From a virus, in the IMG/VR virus record IMGVR_UViG_3300037840_000222, positions 1-61,954 of that record: 61,954 bases of DNA; one strand, 5' to 3'. Positions 16,553-25,173 of this stretch are shown one piece after another; position 1 is the first letter of the stretch, and each line of letters begins with the position of its first letter. Below the pieces are notes generated by a model. The model saw only the letters and a program-made list of their open reading frames with translations. It was not told where the DNA came from and did no database searches. The position numbers and the translations under genes are program-made.

Positions 16553-17712
16553 TTAAGAGATAGATACTCCGGATTTATTAGCTTCAATTTCAACCGTCCT
16601 AATCCGTGTACATGTCTTTCTGCTATCGGCTTAATTACTATTCCTTCTCGAATGGTTTTATTGTCTAGAACAGATTTACCGCCGATAAGGTTTTTAATAA
16701 GAGTTTCATCATAGGGTATTCTTTCTCCTAAGATTGGAACCCTATTTAGATCATTAAGTGCCCATTTGTCTAAAGGCGCTATCCACTCTTCTTTTGGAGT
16801 CAGAATGTCAAACACATAGAATTCAACTTTTCCGGGCGCACAACCGTATAGGAAGTTCTCGCCCTGACAAGGAATCAACTCCCCGTAGAGGGTAAACCCT
16901 TCGTTTTGACGGCACCACTTTTCTATCCACGAATTTTGTTCAAGTGCTTTTCTCCAGATACATCTGCTGTTTTTACTCTTCCATAGCCGCCTAGAACCGG
17001 CGTACATATGCCCATCTTGATAGACATATCGGCCTTGGCATCCATGAATCTTTTCACTAACCCAGACTTGTTCTCCAGGTTGAAAGGCGTCCGTAAAATG
17101 TTTCCAGTTTTCGATATCGTAATAAGGCTTATCGGTCTTCGGCCCTCGTTCATTACTCCCTCTAGTTGGGTCGTGGAAACCGAACAAGCCTTTAAGTCGA
17201 TGCCAACCAAACCACAGCCAACCCTTCCATGATCTAGGCCAAGGTGATTTCGGGCCCCGTTCGTTCTGTCCACCAAGGTCTTCGGGTTCTGGGGGAGAAT
17301 AATGAACTATTCCGAGAATATCAGATATGTCTTCGCCTTCCTGTAATCCTATCGCCCATGCATCGGTGGATTTGAACGGCATTAATAGCCCCTCGCTCCA
17401 CAATTTTCGAAATCTACGGACTTTAATTACCCTGTATTTTGGCGGAACTTCCTTCATCCCATCTCGAAAAGTCCCATCTGGTAGAATTATGCTATTCCAT
17501 AAGATTGAATATTCTGGTCTTGTTGGAACTATCATTTCCGGGGGAATATAATAAGCCAAATCTCCGATTTTAAAATCATCAGTCTTAGTGATAACTCGGT
17601 ATCCAGTACCGGGGATTTTTATGATAGAGAGAGTGTCAGCATTTGGGTGTTTTGTGATCTCGTCTATTCGAATTACTCGAACTTTATGGTGCTCCGGTTT
17701 TTGTTCTTCCAT
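16549..17712 (-). CDS. RNA ligase family protein
   Basis: 387 residues. WVSEKIHGCQGRYVYQDGH contains the nucleotidyltransferase motif I (E-K-x-H/D-G) with the adenylated Lys; later FTLYGELIPCQ (motif III-like), EFYVFDILTP (motif IIIa), REGIVIKPI (motif IV) and GRLKLKLINPEYL (motif V). N-terminal OB-like region (VRVIRIDEITKHPNADTL). Family is the Rnl2-like/DRB0094-type ligases. May repair tRNAs cut by host anticodon nucleases, which fits a phage that carries a tRNA. Confidence 0.85.
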   Translation of the reverse strand: MEEQKPEHHKVRVIRIDEITKHPNADTLSIIKIPGTGYRVITKTDDFKIGDLAYYIPPEMIVPTRPEYSILWNSIILPDGTFRDGMKEVPPKYRVIKVRRFRKLWSEGLLMPFKSTDAWAIGLQEGEDISDILGIVHYSPPEPEDLGGQNERGPKSPWPRSWKGWLWFGWHRLKGLFGFHDPTRGSNERGPKTDKPYYDIENWKHFTDAFQPGEQVWVSEKIHGCQGRYVYQDGHMYAGSRRLWKSKNSRCIWRKALEQNSWIEKWCRQNEGFTLYGELIPCQGENFLYGCAPGKVEFYVFDILTPKEEWIAPLDKWALNDLNRVPILGERIPYDETLIKNLIGGKSVLDNKTIREGIVIKPIAERHVHGLGRLKLKLINPEYLSLN

Positions 17713-17817
17713 CTCTTCTTCTAAAATCTTATATACTTTCGTGAGATACGAGAACCTCGCGGCTCCTCCTAATCCTAGCCTCAGATTGGTTAATTAATCG
17801 TATCTCCGAAAACATAT

Positions 17818-17859
17818 AAAATAAAAATTGGAGCGGCTTTCACGTTTGCACTAGCCGCT
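17818..17859 (-). terminator. Intrinsic terminator
   Basis: On the minus strand AGCGGCT (17859-17853) pairs with AGCCGCT (17838-17832), followed by CCAATTTTTATTTT. Sits after gene 17930-18073, so RNA ligase downstream probably has its own promoter. Confidence 0.65.
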
Positions 17860-17914
17860 AGGCGGGCCTTTCGAGTCTTCGCTAGGTGCGCGATCAAAAC
17901 TATCCCGTCCTTCT

Positions 17915-17930
17915 ATTCTATTAATGTAAT
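17915..17930. repeat. Degenerate palindrome
   Basis: ATTCTATTAATGTAAT, two changes. Abuts the stop of gene 17930-18073. Confidence 0.5.
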
Positions 17931-18073
17931 TATAGAATAACCACCGTCTGTTCTTCAGACGAGGCTTTGAAAATGAAACGAATTGGAACATGGTTTCCGT
18001 TAGCATCTACGGTTTTAACAGTAGCGCCGACTGGGAACAAAGTTAACTTATCGATTGCTTCTTCTACAGTCAT
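17930..18073 (-). CDS. Hypothetical protein (47 aa)
   Basis: MTVEEAIDKLTLFPVGATVKT...; RBS-like GGAGAAAACA before ATG. Its stop abuts a degenerate palindrome copy (17915-17930). Confidence 0.6.
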   Translation of the reverse strand: MTVEEAIDKLTLFPVGATVKTVDANGNHVPIRFIFKASSEEQTVVIL

Positions 18074-18096
18074 TGTTTTCTCCTTTGTTGGATAGA

Positions 18097-18318
18097 TTAA
18101 AATCGAACACTAGGCCCGTAAATATGGTGGCCGTTTGGATGAATCGGACAACTAAGATGCGCCCCTTCTGGCGGAATTACCATCCATAGCGGTTTGTTAA
18201 GCGTACATTCTGGGCTATAATCAGGATGTCGTCTTGGCTTCGGTCTTTGACAATCTGGACAGGGTTTTCTGCCTATTACTTGTCCCCAAATTTCATCTTC
18301 ATTCATCAATCTACCCAT
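18097..18318 (-). CDS. Zinc-binding hypothetical protein (73 aa)
   Basis: PCPDCQRPKPRRHPDYSPEC and later SCPIHPNGHH give C-x-x-C plus Cys/His ligands. An alternative ATG five codons in (MNEDEIWG) is possible. Confidence 0.55.
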   Translation of the reverse strand: MGRLMNEDEIWGQVIGRKPCPDCQRPKPRRHPDYSPECTLNKPLWMVIPPEGAHLSCPIHPNGHHIYGPSVRF

Positions 18319-18328
18319 TACTTTCCTC

Positions 18329-18559
18329 CTACCTTTCTACAATACTCCCCGTTGAACAGATTAAAACATTTTTACGCAGTGCGGGCCATTCCTCTAACCA
18401 TTGTAGAGCAGTTTTTCCGTCAGGCATATCGATTTTACTGTAGAATTCTGGTGAACTATCTCCCGCCTCGGCGCAATTAATTGCGGTTAGTTTAAATCCT
18501 ACATCTTGCGCGGTTAATCCACACCGCTTTTCTTGGCTAAATAGATTAAAGAATTTCAT
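18329..18559 (-). CDS. Hypothetical protein (76 aa)
   Basis: MKFFNLFSQEKRCGLTAQDV; directly follows the clamp-loader stop. No family recognised. Confidence 0.55.
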   Translation of the reverse strand: MKFFNLFSQEKRCGLTAQDVGFKLTAINCAEAGDSSPEFYSKIDMPDGKTALQWLEEWPALRKNVLICSTGSIVER

Positions 18560-18560
18560 A

Positions 18561-19499
18561 TCATGCCTTAACTTTTTTACAATATTCCATCAATAAAGCC
18601 GTCAGGGCGGTCAAATCAACCCCCGATTCAAACGCCGTATAAACCGCCAACCCTTTTGCGAGGGACACACCTGCCTCTATCATACTACCAGATAATTGTT
18701 TTTCTGTCAAGAGCAAATATCGTAGCTGACCGGAAACCGCCGTTCTTAGCCCCTTAGCATCAGCAGCCTTCATTTTCAATAACTTAGGGAATAGATAAAA
18801 CCAGTTCCCTTTTAAAGCAACGGTGGCTATTTCTCCGTACACCGGATCAGACTCAGAAGATTGAACAGCTTCCCTTGGCGACATGCCGTTCGCGTACAGC
18901 TCAACGGCGTTTATAATTGCTCGACCGGAAGTGATATCGTATTCTTCGATGAATTCCATTAATGGAATTAGCGCCCGTTCTGTATCGGTAAGGTTCCACG
19001 TCCGTTCAACTAATTCGGCTCGATCTTTTCCCTCTATTCCCTTCAAATTGAAGGACATACATCTATCTCTTAACGGCTGAAGAAGACCTGAGATTTCAGT
19101 AGTTGTAATAATAACTATGACAGGGAGATCGGTTTCCTCTAGAAAATCTAATAAGGCGGATTGAGCGGCTCCGGTTAACTTCTGACCTTCATTTAGAATA
19201 TAGATTTTAAAATTTCCTTGTAACGGATGATATCGAGAATCCGAGATCAGTTTCCTAATTCTATCCACCCCAGTCTCGTCTCCGCAATTAATTTTTTCTA
19301 TTTCAGGAGAGTCTGTTTGGCAAAGTTCTTTGGCTAGAATTTCAGCCAAGGTTGTCTTTCCTACCCCAGTTGGACCGGCGAAGATATAGCCATTAGCATG
19401 CTGGCCGGATGAGAGATGGTTTTTAAGGGCTTTGACAGTTTCGGGTTGCCCAATCACGTCGTCGAAGGATTGGGGACGCATTTTGAGGGCGAGATTCAT
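18561..19499 (-). CDS. Clamp loader ATPase (DnaX/RFC-like)
   Basis: 312 residues. RPQSFDDVIGQPETVKALKNHL, Walker A GPTGVGKTTLAE, a zinc-less DnaX-like middle, FKIYILNEGQKLTGAAQSALLDFLEE (Walker B region) and LRDRCMSFNL (sensor/SRC-like R-C). Loads the phage beta clamp encoded at 3121-4167. A palindrome copy is in frame as LIPLMEFIEEYD. Confidence 0.88.
   Translation of the reverse strand: MNLALKMRPQSFDDVIGQPETVKALKNHLSSGQHANGYIFAGPTGVGKTTLAEILAKELCQTDSPEIEKINCGDETGVDRIRKLISDSRYHPLQGNFKIYILNEGQKLTGAAQSALLDFLEETDLPVIVIITTTEISGLLQPLRDRCMSFNLKGIEGKDRAELVERTWNLTDTERALIPLMEFIEEYDITSGRAIINAVELYANGMSPREAVQSSESDPVYGEIATVALKGNWFYLFPKLLKMKAADAKGLRTAVSGQLRYLLLTEKQLSGSMIEAGVSLAKGLAVYTAFESGVDLTALTALLMEYCKKVKA
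18953..18968. repeat. Palindrome copy 9
   Basis: Exact. In frame in the clamp loader (IPLME). Confidence 0.95.
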
Positions 19500-19655
19500 T
19501 TAATAATTCGCCGCATCTTCAAAGTTAATAAATATAAGATTGCCGCAATAATATCCACAATATGCGTCATCAGAAATATACGTGATGGTGGTAGTTTTAC
19601 CTTTATTTATCCCCGATTTAGCTCGTATCCAATCTCCCACTTTAAAAATTTTCAT
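19500..19655 (-). CDS. Hypothetical protein (51 aa)
   Basis: MKIFKVGDWIRAKSGINKGKTTTIT: resembles a small KOW/SH3-like beta barrel (GDWIRAKSGINKGK). TAA directly precedes the clamp-loader ATG (TAAATG). Confidence 0.6.
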   Translation of the reverse strand: MKIFKVGDWIRAKSGINKGKTTTITYISDDAYCGYYCGNLIFINFEDAANY

Positions 19656-19676
19656 TTACCCTTCCTGATGGCGTGT

Positions 19677-19907
19677 TCAACACCATGTTTTTTTAGTTTG
19701 GTCATTATTTTTCCTGATGGCATCGTCGATTTCGTGCTGCTCATCTTCGACGTTACGGTTGTCTATCCACAAAGTTAACCCACCTATAACTATCCCCGCT
19801 ATTCCATAACCAATACTCTTTGTTTGAAGTGCGGTGGATAGAAAGGCTCCGCAGATAACTAGTCCGATATCGACTAGACGGTGACGGGATTTAATTTTAT
19901 TACTCAT
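19677..19907 (-). CDS. Two-helix membrane protein (76 aa)
   Basis: Basic N-terminus, two hydrophobic helices (DIGLVICGAFLSTAL and GIAGIVIGGLTLWI), acidic/charged tail. Overlaps the NADAR stop. Confidence 0.55.
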   Translation of the reverse strand: MSNKIKSRHRLVDIGLVICGAFLSTALQTKSIGYGIAGIVIGGLTLWIDNRNVEDEQHEIDDAIRKNNDQTKKTWC

Positions 19908-20332
19908 GTTGAAAACTTCTCTTCTCTTACCTGTATAAGCAATTTACCGAGATGGTTTTCTCCTACTCCTACCGGACATTGGCCCCAAAATGTGTCATTC
20001 CAAGTATTGCCTTCAATTAATTCGGCATCTTCTGTGTTTAAGAGGTATCTTTTTAGGTCTGGATTTTTAAATTTCTGACGGAGTAGGTTTAGCATAATAT
20101 CCAGACTCTTAGTTTTCCAGTCTGGACCCTGTTTATTTCGTCCTAGTCTTTTAGCATCCCCAGGTTTATCACAGATACGAATTAACTGCCGATATTCAGG
20201 ATCGGTTCTTTTCGCAGCTTGATATGCGTGTTCGACGGTTGGGTAGACTTCTCCATCTAAGATTACTGGAGCGTAGTAGAAGTTACTAAGAAATCTATAT
20301 TTGCCGGTAAAGCTAGTTATTGGGTTTGTCAT
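19904..20332 (-). CDS. NADAR-family ADP-ribose glycosidase
   Basis: 142 residues. FTGKYRFLSNFYYAPVILDGEVYPTVEHAYQAAK is the signature of NADAR/YbiA proteins (F-L-S-N-F, E-H-x-Y-Q-A-x-K), followed by RLGR and YLLNTEDAELIEGNTWNDTFWG (G-x-N-x-x-N/G-x-W-G). Known members remove ADP-ribose from guanine in DNA (partner of DarT-type toxins) or act on riboflavin intermediates. A phage copy could undo ADP-ribosylation-based host defence; that is an inference. Confidence 0.88.
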   Translation of the reverse strand: MTNPITSFTGKYRFLSNFYYAPVILDGEVYPTVEHAYQAAKRTDPEYRQLIRICDKPGDAKRLGRNKQGPDWKTKSLDIMLNLLRQKFKNPDLKRYLLNTEDAELIEGNTWNDTFWGQCPVGVGENHLGKLLIQVREEKFST

Positions 20333-20466
20333 TTTCTATCCCTAAAGAAATATATCTTTCCCCATCTGTGGGCATTTGTTCCTACATAGAAGGCTAGTTC
20401 TCCCTCTCTCCCCCACCAGATTACAAATTTATACCCAGGGGATTTACGGACGAATTCGAATCTCAT
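20329..20466 (-). CDS. Hypothetical protein (45 aa)
   Basis: MRFEFVRKSPGYKFVIWWGREGELAFYV, rich in aromatic and basic residues. ATG four bases from the polymerase stop; TGA overlaps the NADAR ATG. Confidence 0.55.
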   Translation of the reverse strand: MRFEFVRKSPGYKFVIWWGREGELAFYVGTNAHRWGKIYFFRDRK

Positions 20467-20467
20467 T

Positions 20468-22528
20468 TTACTCCTTACGATAGCTAACACATTCAAAACC
20501 TGCCGCATCGAGTGGCAATCCTGGTGCCCAATCTATTGATTGTCTCATACATTCTCGAAGTTCCTTGACTCCTAGGTGAGAAGTCTTTTTTACAACTGCC
20601 GCTATTTCGTCGTGGGCATGTAAAAAAATTGGAAAACCAATTTTATCCGCTCGTAGCACCCCCACCGATAAAATGTCGCGTGAAATAGCTTGATCTGCAT
20701 TTTCGAGCAACTTCCCCCCATGAGTCGGAATCCGAGAATATGTATGCTGTTTTAAATCGTTTCCCCAATAAACTAAAGTCTTCTTAGTTTTTCCAAACCA
20801 TTCTCTTTCCTCCACTGTGGGATTAAGATAATGAACACTTCGTCTTGATGGTAAAATCATCTTCAAAACATCATCTAACAGTTCAAATCGCAGAAATCTG
20901 ACTTGTTGGGGTTTCCCGGTTTCCACGCATTTGATACTGGCGTTTTCCAAATCATACCATAATTGGACAATCTCGTGGTATTTTTCACGAAATAGTTCCA
21001 CGGATTTATGGGCTAATTCTTTCGTCATTTCTACGCCTAAATTTTGGGCGTATCCCCAAAGCCCTGTTCGAATTTTATCCCCTGTCTCGGTTGTGATCTC
21101 GTCTCCCCCACCTAATCGGAAAATAGCGCCCAAGATCGCTGGCTTAGCATTCTGACGCATCTCTTTAACGGCGGGGTCTTTCGTTTTTAATAGTATTTCT
21201 AAATCTTCGTACTTTCTGTCATATAGTTCACAGGCGAAGGCTAGATAGGCGTCTTTGCCATCAGCGAAAACTTGAAGAAGCGGTTTACAATCAGCTAACC
21301 ACGCTCCTACTCTAGTTTCGATTGCCGACTCATCACAAATGACCAGCTTTTCATCATCACCGGCTCTAAACGAGGAACGAAGACACCCGGCTAATACATC
21401 TAATGGATCAGACTTAAAACTAGATATTAGTCTATTAAAATCACCGGCTCGGATTATCTCTATTGCTTCGTCAACCCGCTTTTCTAGTTCCTTATTCGGC
21501 CTTGTTAGGTTTTGCGGTTGTACCCCATGCCCAGACCAGCGGGCAGTCCGACTTGCGCCCATGAATTTAAAGGAATATCTCAGCCGACCATCTGATCCCA
21601 CCATATCCTTGATGGTGCCAAATTTCGAATCAAACGTCTTGGCTGATTGTTGGCGTATTTTTAACGCCGTCCGACACTCTCCCGTCAAACTATAATTGCC
21701 GTTAAGAGCAAGATTAACAAAAGATTTATTAAGAGTGCTAAACGGGTAACCGTTCGCTCTGGCCCAATTTAAAAGCTGGTTTCTTGAATTTGGATTATCT
21801 AATCCTGTAATATTTTTATGCTGAATAGCCAAACCATCATGGATTCTCTCAGCAAAATCGGCGGCATTATTAACCAATAACATATCGCAAGGGATGCCAA
21901 AATCATTAATTTTTTGATCGAGTTGATAGAGTTCCCATTCTTGTAGGGGAAGCGGAAATTTAGCCATTCTATTTATGATGGCGCGTTCAGCCACCACATC
22001 TTGAATGCAGTAAGAACCGAATAACTTCCAGTCTTCCGGATCACTCTCCCAATCCCTAAAAATTGCCTCTGAGATACCGAATAGAGTCTCTTCCCCGCCT
22101 TCCTTGGCAGGTAAGCAGAACTTTTTAATAAGGCGTTTGCCTTCTTCCATCTTAGCCAAATCTGGCGGCAGTCCGAGTTTTTCTCCACATTCTTCTAAGC
22201 TACCTGGAAGACTGAGATATCGGGCTTGTACCATAGCGCAGCGCCATTGATTAATCGGAACTTCTATCCCTAAAATCCATTGAGTAATAACCCGTTCAAA
22301 CTGAGCATTAAAACTCCACTTATTCACCCTATCATCTAATAACCCATCCTCCAACTCTGGGGGAATTGATGAACAGAGATGGGGTTCCCACAGTTTTACT
22401 GGGCCATCATCGTAGCAGTACGCCCCCAAGATGACTTCCGTGCTATGATGCGTAGCATAAACATCCAGCCCGACTTCAGCCAAATTTTTTTCTGACCGTG
22501 ATTCGTAGTCCAATAGCAACCGTTTCAA
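20468..22528 (-). CDS. Family A DNA polymerase with 3'-5' exonuclease
   Basis: 686 residues, TTG start. N-terminus MKRLLLDYESRSEKNLAEVG with D-x-E of exonuclease motif I; motif III-like YCIQDVVAERAI. Polymerase part: LVICDESAIETRVGAWLA (motif A, D-x-S-x-x-E-x-R), KPAILGAIFRLGGG (motif B region, K-x(3)-L/G-x(2)-Y-like) and LHAHDEIAAVV (motif C, H-D-E). Same group as phage polymerases with an uracil-like N-terminal exonuclease but no 5'-3' nuclease. Main replicase, working with clamp, loader, primase-helicase and SSB. Confidence 0.9.
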   Translation of the reverse strand: MKRLLLDYESRSEKNLAEVGLDVYATHHSTEVILGAYCYDDGPVKLWEPHLCSSIPPELEDGLLDDRVNKWSFNAQFERVITQWILGIEVPINQWRCAMVQARYLSLPGSLEECGEKLGLPPDLAKMEEGKRLIKKFCLPAKEGGEETLFGISEAIFRDWESDPEDWKLFGSYCIQDVVAERAIINRMAKFPLPLQEWELYQLDQKINDFGIPCDMLLVNNAADFAERIHDGLAIQHKNITGLDNPNSRNQLLNWARANGYPFSTLNKSFVNLALNGNYSLTGECRTALKIRQQSAKTFDSKFGTIKDMVGSDGRLRYSFKFMGASRTARWSGHGVQPQNLTRPNKELEKRVDEAIEIIRAGDFNRLISSFKSDPLDVLAGCLRSSFRAGDDEKLVICDESAIETRVGAWLADCKPLLQVFADGKDAYLAFACELYDRKYEDLEILLKTKDPAVKEMRQNAKPAILGAIFRLGGGDEITTETGDKIRTGLWGYAQNLGVEMTKELAHKSVELFREKYHEIVQLWYDLENASIKCVETGKPQQVRFLRFELLDDVLKMILPSRRSVHYLNPTVEEREWFGKTKKTLVYWGNDLKQHTYSRIPTHGGKLLENADQAISRDILSVGVLRADKIGFPIFLHAHDEIAAVVKKTSHLGVKELRECMRQSIDWAPGLPLDAAGFECVSYRKE

Positions 22529-22689
22529 TCTTCTGTTCTATCCTCTCGAATTTTCTCGCTTATCTCTATTACTCTATCTTTGATATAGTAATAAATATCC
22601 TGATCGTCATCCTTGACGGTACTGGAGTTTAGAACATAAATGCAGGCTACCATAAGGCTATTTATCGCATCGTAGTACCGCTTTTTCAT
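22525..22689 (-). CDS. Hypothetical protein (54 aa)
   Basis: MKKRYYDAINSLMVACIYVL with AAAGGAG upstream; TGA overlaps the TTG start of the polymerase, so probably translationally coupled to it. Confidence 0.6.
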   Translation of the reverse strand: MKKRYYDAINSLMVACIYVLNSSTVKDDDQDIYYYIKDRVIEISEKIREDRTED

Positions 22690-22702
22690 AAGGCTCCTTT
22701 AA

Positions 22703-22718
22703 ATTCCATTAATGGAAC
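22703..22718. repeat. Palindrome copy 10
   Basis: Last base C (GGAAC). Eight bases after the stop of gene 22727-22912. Confidence 0.9.
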
Positions 22719-22726
22719 AGAGAAAA

Positions 22727-22912
22727 TCAATCAACTCCTGCCGCTCGTTCTAAATTCGAAAGATGCTTATGGAGAGCGTCATCTTCCTCCTTTACGGCTT
22801 CTTCTAAATTAGCAAGAGCCGTTCTAGCTGCGGCGAAATATTCGTCTACTATGTTTCGTCTGTCGAAAAGCACTCTACCGGACTCTCGTATTTTATCAAA
22901 TTTTTTGTTCAT
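22727..22912 (-). CDS. Hypothetical helical protein (61 aa)
   Basis: MNKKFDKIRESGRVLFDRRN then an Ala/Glu-rich helix, coiled-coil like. A variant palindrome lies eight bases past its stop. Confidence 0.55.
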   Translation of the reverse strand: MNKKFDKIRESGRVLFDRRNIVDEYFAAARTALANLEEAVKEEDDALHKHLSNLERAAGVD

Positions 22913-23024
22913 GGAGTTTTTCCTTTACCATCAAACAGATAGCATCGCAAACGACCATACATCTAACAGCTATCGATGGATTTTTCATACAGGCATCGTT
23001 TACCCATAACATTGGCGAATTCAT
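22896..23024 (-). CDS. Hypothetical protein (42 aa)
   Basis: MNSPMLWVNDACMKNPSIAV, four Cys, hydrophobic centre. ATG overlaps the upstream TAA (TAATG); the end overlaps the next gene by 17 bases. Confidence 0.45.
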   Translation of the reverse strand: MNSPMLWVNDACMKNPSIAVRCMVVCDAICLMVKEKLHEQKI

Positions 23025-23308
23025 TACCACGCCTTCTTATAAGAATAAGTTCTCTTCCGGGGTTGATAGAGTTTTCTCCCAGCTAGAAAATCTCTGTCTG
23101 CGTTGGATAGAAGAACCGTATCTTGGTAATTTTTCCACCATGATGGAAAGAAAGTAGTCGGATTGAATCTCGGACTCTGTTCCTCATAGCCTTTATCTAT
23201 AGTACAGTTAAAACAATGAGTCCTACCGGGATAAAAACGACACTCACAGAAATCGAGTGTCCGGAGATTACGTTCTTTACTTTTTTCGAATCCTTTGGGT
23301 CTGATCAT
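23024..23308 (-). CDS. Hypothetical cysteine-containing protein (94 aa)
   Basis: RTLDFCECRFYPGRTHCFNC at residues about 17-36 gives four Cys in a zinc-ribbon-like spacing. Basic tail. Confidence 0.55.
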   Translation of the reverse strand: MIRPKGFEKSKERNLRTLDFCECRFYPGRTHCFNCTIDKGYEEQSPRFNPTTFFPSWWKNYQDTVLLSNADRDFLAGRKLYQPRKRTYSYKKAW

Positions 23309-23511
23309 ATGGTTATAACCTGAAATCTTTCCTCTTCTTCTTCAGCAGGTAGTTCCGGCCAGTAACAGATGTGAATATTACTTTGAGAGCAATATTTTTC
23401 CGCCATCTCTGTCTCCGGAGGCCGGATTTCAAACACCCCATCTGGGGTGTGTTTTAAAACTAACAAATCCGGCCCTTCTAATAATTTTCGGGCTAATTCA
23501 TGGCTTGTCAT
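23305..23511 (-). CDS. Hypothetical protein (68 aa)
   Basis: MTSHELARKLLEGPDLLVLKH followed by a PPETEMAEKYC segment; overlaps both neighbours. Resembles many phage HELA-type small proteins (S/H-E-L-A-R-x-L-L), function unknown. Confidence 0.55.
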   Translation of the reverse strand: MTSHELARKLLEGPDLLVLKHTPDGVFEIRPPETEMAEKYCSQSNIHICYWPELPAEEEEERFQVITI

Positions 23512-23641
23512 TTTTATCCCCTTTTGAAAGAATCCACGCCCTAGCTATATTTGTAATAAAGTTATCCGCGATTAATAGAACAATCGAGACTAGGAGTATT
23601 GCCCAACCCGGATGTTCGCTTGCGAAATACCAAAAAGTCAT
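23498..23641 (-). CDS. Small membrane protein (47 aa)
   Basis: MTFWYFASEHPGWAILLVSI then VLLIADN; single transmembrane helix and a short basic tail. Confidence 0.5.
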   Translation of the reverse strand: MTFWYFASEHPGWAILLVSIVLLIADNFITNIARAWILSKGDKNDKP

Positions 23642-23660
23642 CTTACCCTCTCGATTGGCT

Positions 23661-24137
23661 TTACTTAATCCAAGCTGTTTTGGTGGAAAGACTGCCGTCG
23701 GTTTCCACCGTTAACGCGGAAACTTTTGCCCGTAATTCCGGGCAGTCAAATACCGGCATTTCTTCCGTTTTTAAAACGAATCGGAGGTTTCTACATTCGT
23801 GCTTATTTCGAACGCCACTGACGGTCCTGTCTGACGGTTGATGAGCTTCGACCCACAAACCCCAATTTAACTTGACCGGCAGGAGTTTTTCATCTCTGGC
23901 ATCGTGAAGGCTAAATTTCCAGTCAGGATGGTTTTTCTTAAAATTTGCTAAATCCCTGTTAGCCCATTCCCAACCATCAATCTTCTGTTTTTCGCTTGTC
24001 CAGTAGAAAAAAGTTCGGTTTGGTTCGACTCCCAAACTCCATGAATTTTCAATAGGCCCGTAGATTTTATTGTCGTTCGGTTTTCGGATTAAGATAATAT
24101 AGCCGGGTACCGCCATCAATTCTTCAGTCGTTGACAT
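23661..24137 (-). CDS. Hypothetical protein (about 158 aa)
   Basis: Start set at ATG 24137 (MSTTEELMAVPGYIIL) with GAAGGGTGAA upstream; the frame also contains an ATG inside the palindrome (24155) that would add six residues. Trp-rich, beta-rich. No family recognised. Confidence 0.55.
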   Translation of the reverse strand: MSTTEELMAVPGYIILIRKPNDNKIYGPIENSWSLGVEPNRTFFYWTSEKQKIDGWEWANRDLANFKKNHPDWKFSLHDARDEKLLPVKLNWGLWVEAHQPSDRTVSGVRNKHECRNLRFVLKTEEMPVFDCPELRAKVSALTVETDGSLSTKTAWIK

Positions 24138-24148
24138 TTCACCCTTCG

Positions 24149-24164
24149 ATTCCATTAATGGAAT
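24149..24164. repeat. Palindrome copy 11
   Basis: Exact. Between genes 24175 and 24137; contains a possible ATG. Confidence 0.95.
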
Positions 24165-24174
24165 TACTAATTAA

Positions 24175-24498
24175 TTATTTTTTGGTCTTTCTGTTCACTT
24201 CTTTTGCCCACTTAATAAGTTTCTTAGTTTCTGCGGGTGAAAAGAACATGCAACCGATACGGAGAGATTTTCCCGATTTTTCTACCGTTGCGAGACATTT
24301 GCCATATTCGTCTCTAGACGATCTAATGTAGTAAGCCACTAAAAATTGACCGTTGAGACCAGCGATAAGCTCTTTCTTTGTCATTCGATACGGTCTTTTT
24401 GACCTAAATCCCTTACCGCCGTCCGTTTGCCAAATTTCCGTCATGCTGGCTCGATTTAGACGGAAGGTGAAACCACTATCCGATTTTACTGTTCTCAT
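24175..24498 (-). CDS. Hypothetical basic protein (107 aa)
   Basis: Many Lys/Arg (RPYRMTKKELI, AKEVNRKTKK). C-terminal IGCMFFSPAETKKLIKWAKE. Possibly nucleic-acid binding; no family recognised. Confidence 0.55.
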   Translation of the reverse strand: MRTVKSDSGFTFRLNRASMTEIWQTDGGKGFRSKRPYRMTKKELIAGLNGQFLVAYYIRSSRDEYGKCLATVEKSGKSLRIGCMFFSPAETKKLIKWAKEVNRKTKK

Positions 24499-24713
24499 AA
24501 ATTTTCCTCTACTATCTCTGGTTTTGGTACGTCAGAAATAGAGACAATAAACTTTGCTGACGTAATATGCTTCTTTTTTATCCCCTTGGTGGAGGACAGA
24601 ACTTTCAGAGCCTTATAGACCGCCATCGGCCAAGTGCTGCCGGTTCCTTTACTGGTGAAATCGGCCTTGCCTTTAGCTTCAGGAAAGAATGCTTCTACGA
24701 TTACAGATTTCAT
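24495..24713 (-). CDS. Hypothetical protein (72 aa)
   Basis: Start at ATG 24713 (MKSVIVEAFFPEAKGKADFT), overlapping the TGA of the upstream gene. Resembles small phage proteins with a FKGKG-like strand-turn-helix fold. Confidence 0.5.
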   Translation of the reverse strand: MKSVIVEAFFPEAKGKADFTSKGTGSTWPMAVYKALKVLSSTKGIKKKHITSAKFIVSISDVPKPEIVEENL

Positions 24714-24955
24714 TGGGGTTCGTCCTTCATCCAATCAATCTCATCTTCTAACCATTCTACACGTTGATCCAGTGTGTCTATTTGTTTTTTTCTCTCCTCC
24801 GCTATATCTTTCCACGAGAGATAACATTGGGCGAGATTACGGATTCCGCCTAATATGTCTTCCTCTTTACACATGGAAAGATACTTCTTAAGTTCTTTAC
24901 GGGCAGCTCGAAGTTGGCCTATCGGTGTTAGTTTTTTCGGAATAGATTTTTTCAT
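24710..24955 (-). CDS. Hypothetical coiled-coil protein (81 aa)
   Basis: Helical throughout; C-terminal RKKQIDTLDQRVEWLEDEID has heptad spacing. Four-base overlaps with neighbours. Confidence 0.55.
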   Translation of the reverse strand: MKKSIPKKLTPIGQLRAARKELKKYLSMCKEEDILGGIRNLAQCYLSWKDIAEERKKQIDTLDQRVEWLEDEIDWMKDEPQ

Positions 24956-25173
24956 GGAAAATTTTTTATCCCTTCATATTCTAATTTCTCCCAATCATCA
25001 TTTTTAGAAAACGATGAATTTAACCATATGGAAAAATCTTGGATCAGAGTATCGCCACTTAGAATCGGGCGGTTTCTGTTTACCTGAGAAAGATAGTTTT
25101 TTACGATATCAGTTAGAATCTCTTCGTCGGAGTAGCATCCCCAATCTGCTTCGTTTTCAGGTGATGGTCTCAT
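24952..25173 (-). CDS. Hypothetical protein (73 aa)
   Basis: MRPSPENEADWGCYSDEEIL; acidic, helical. Overlaps neighbours by four bases. Confidence 0.55.
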   Translation of the reverse strand: MRPSPENEADWGCYSDEEILTDIVKNYLSQVNRNRPILSGDTLIQDFSIWLNSSFSKNDDWEKLEYEGIKNFP

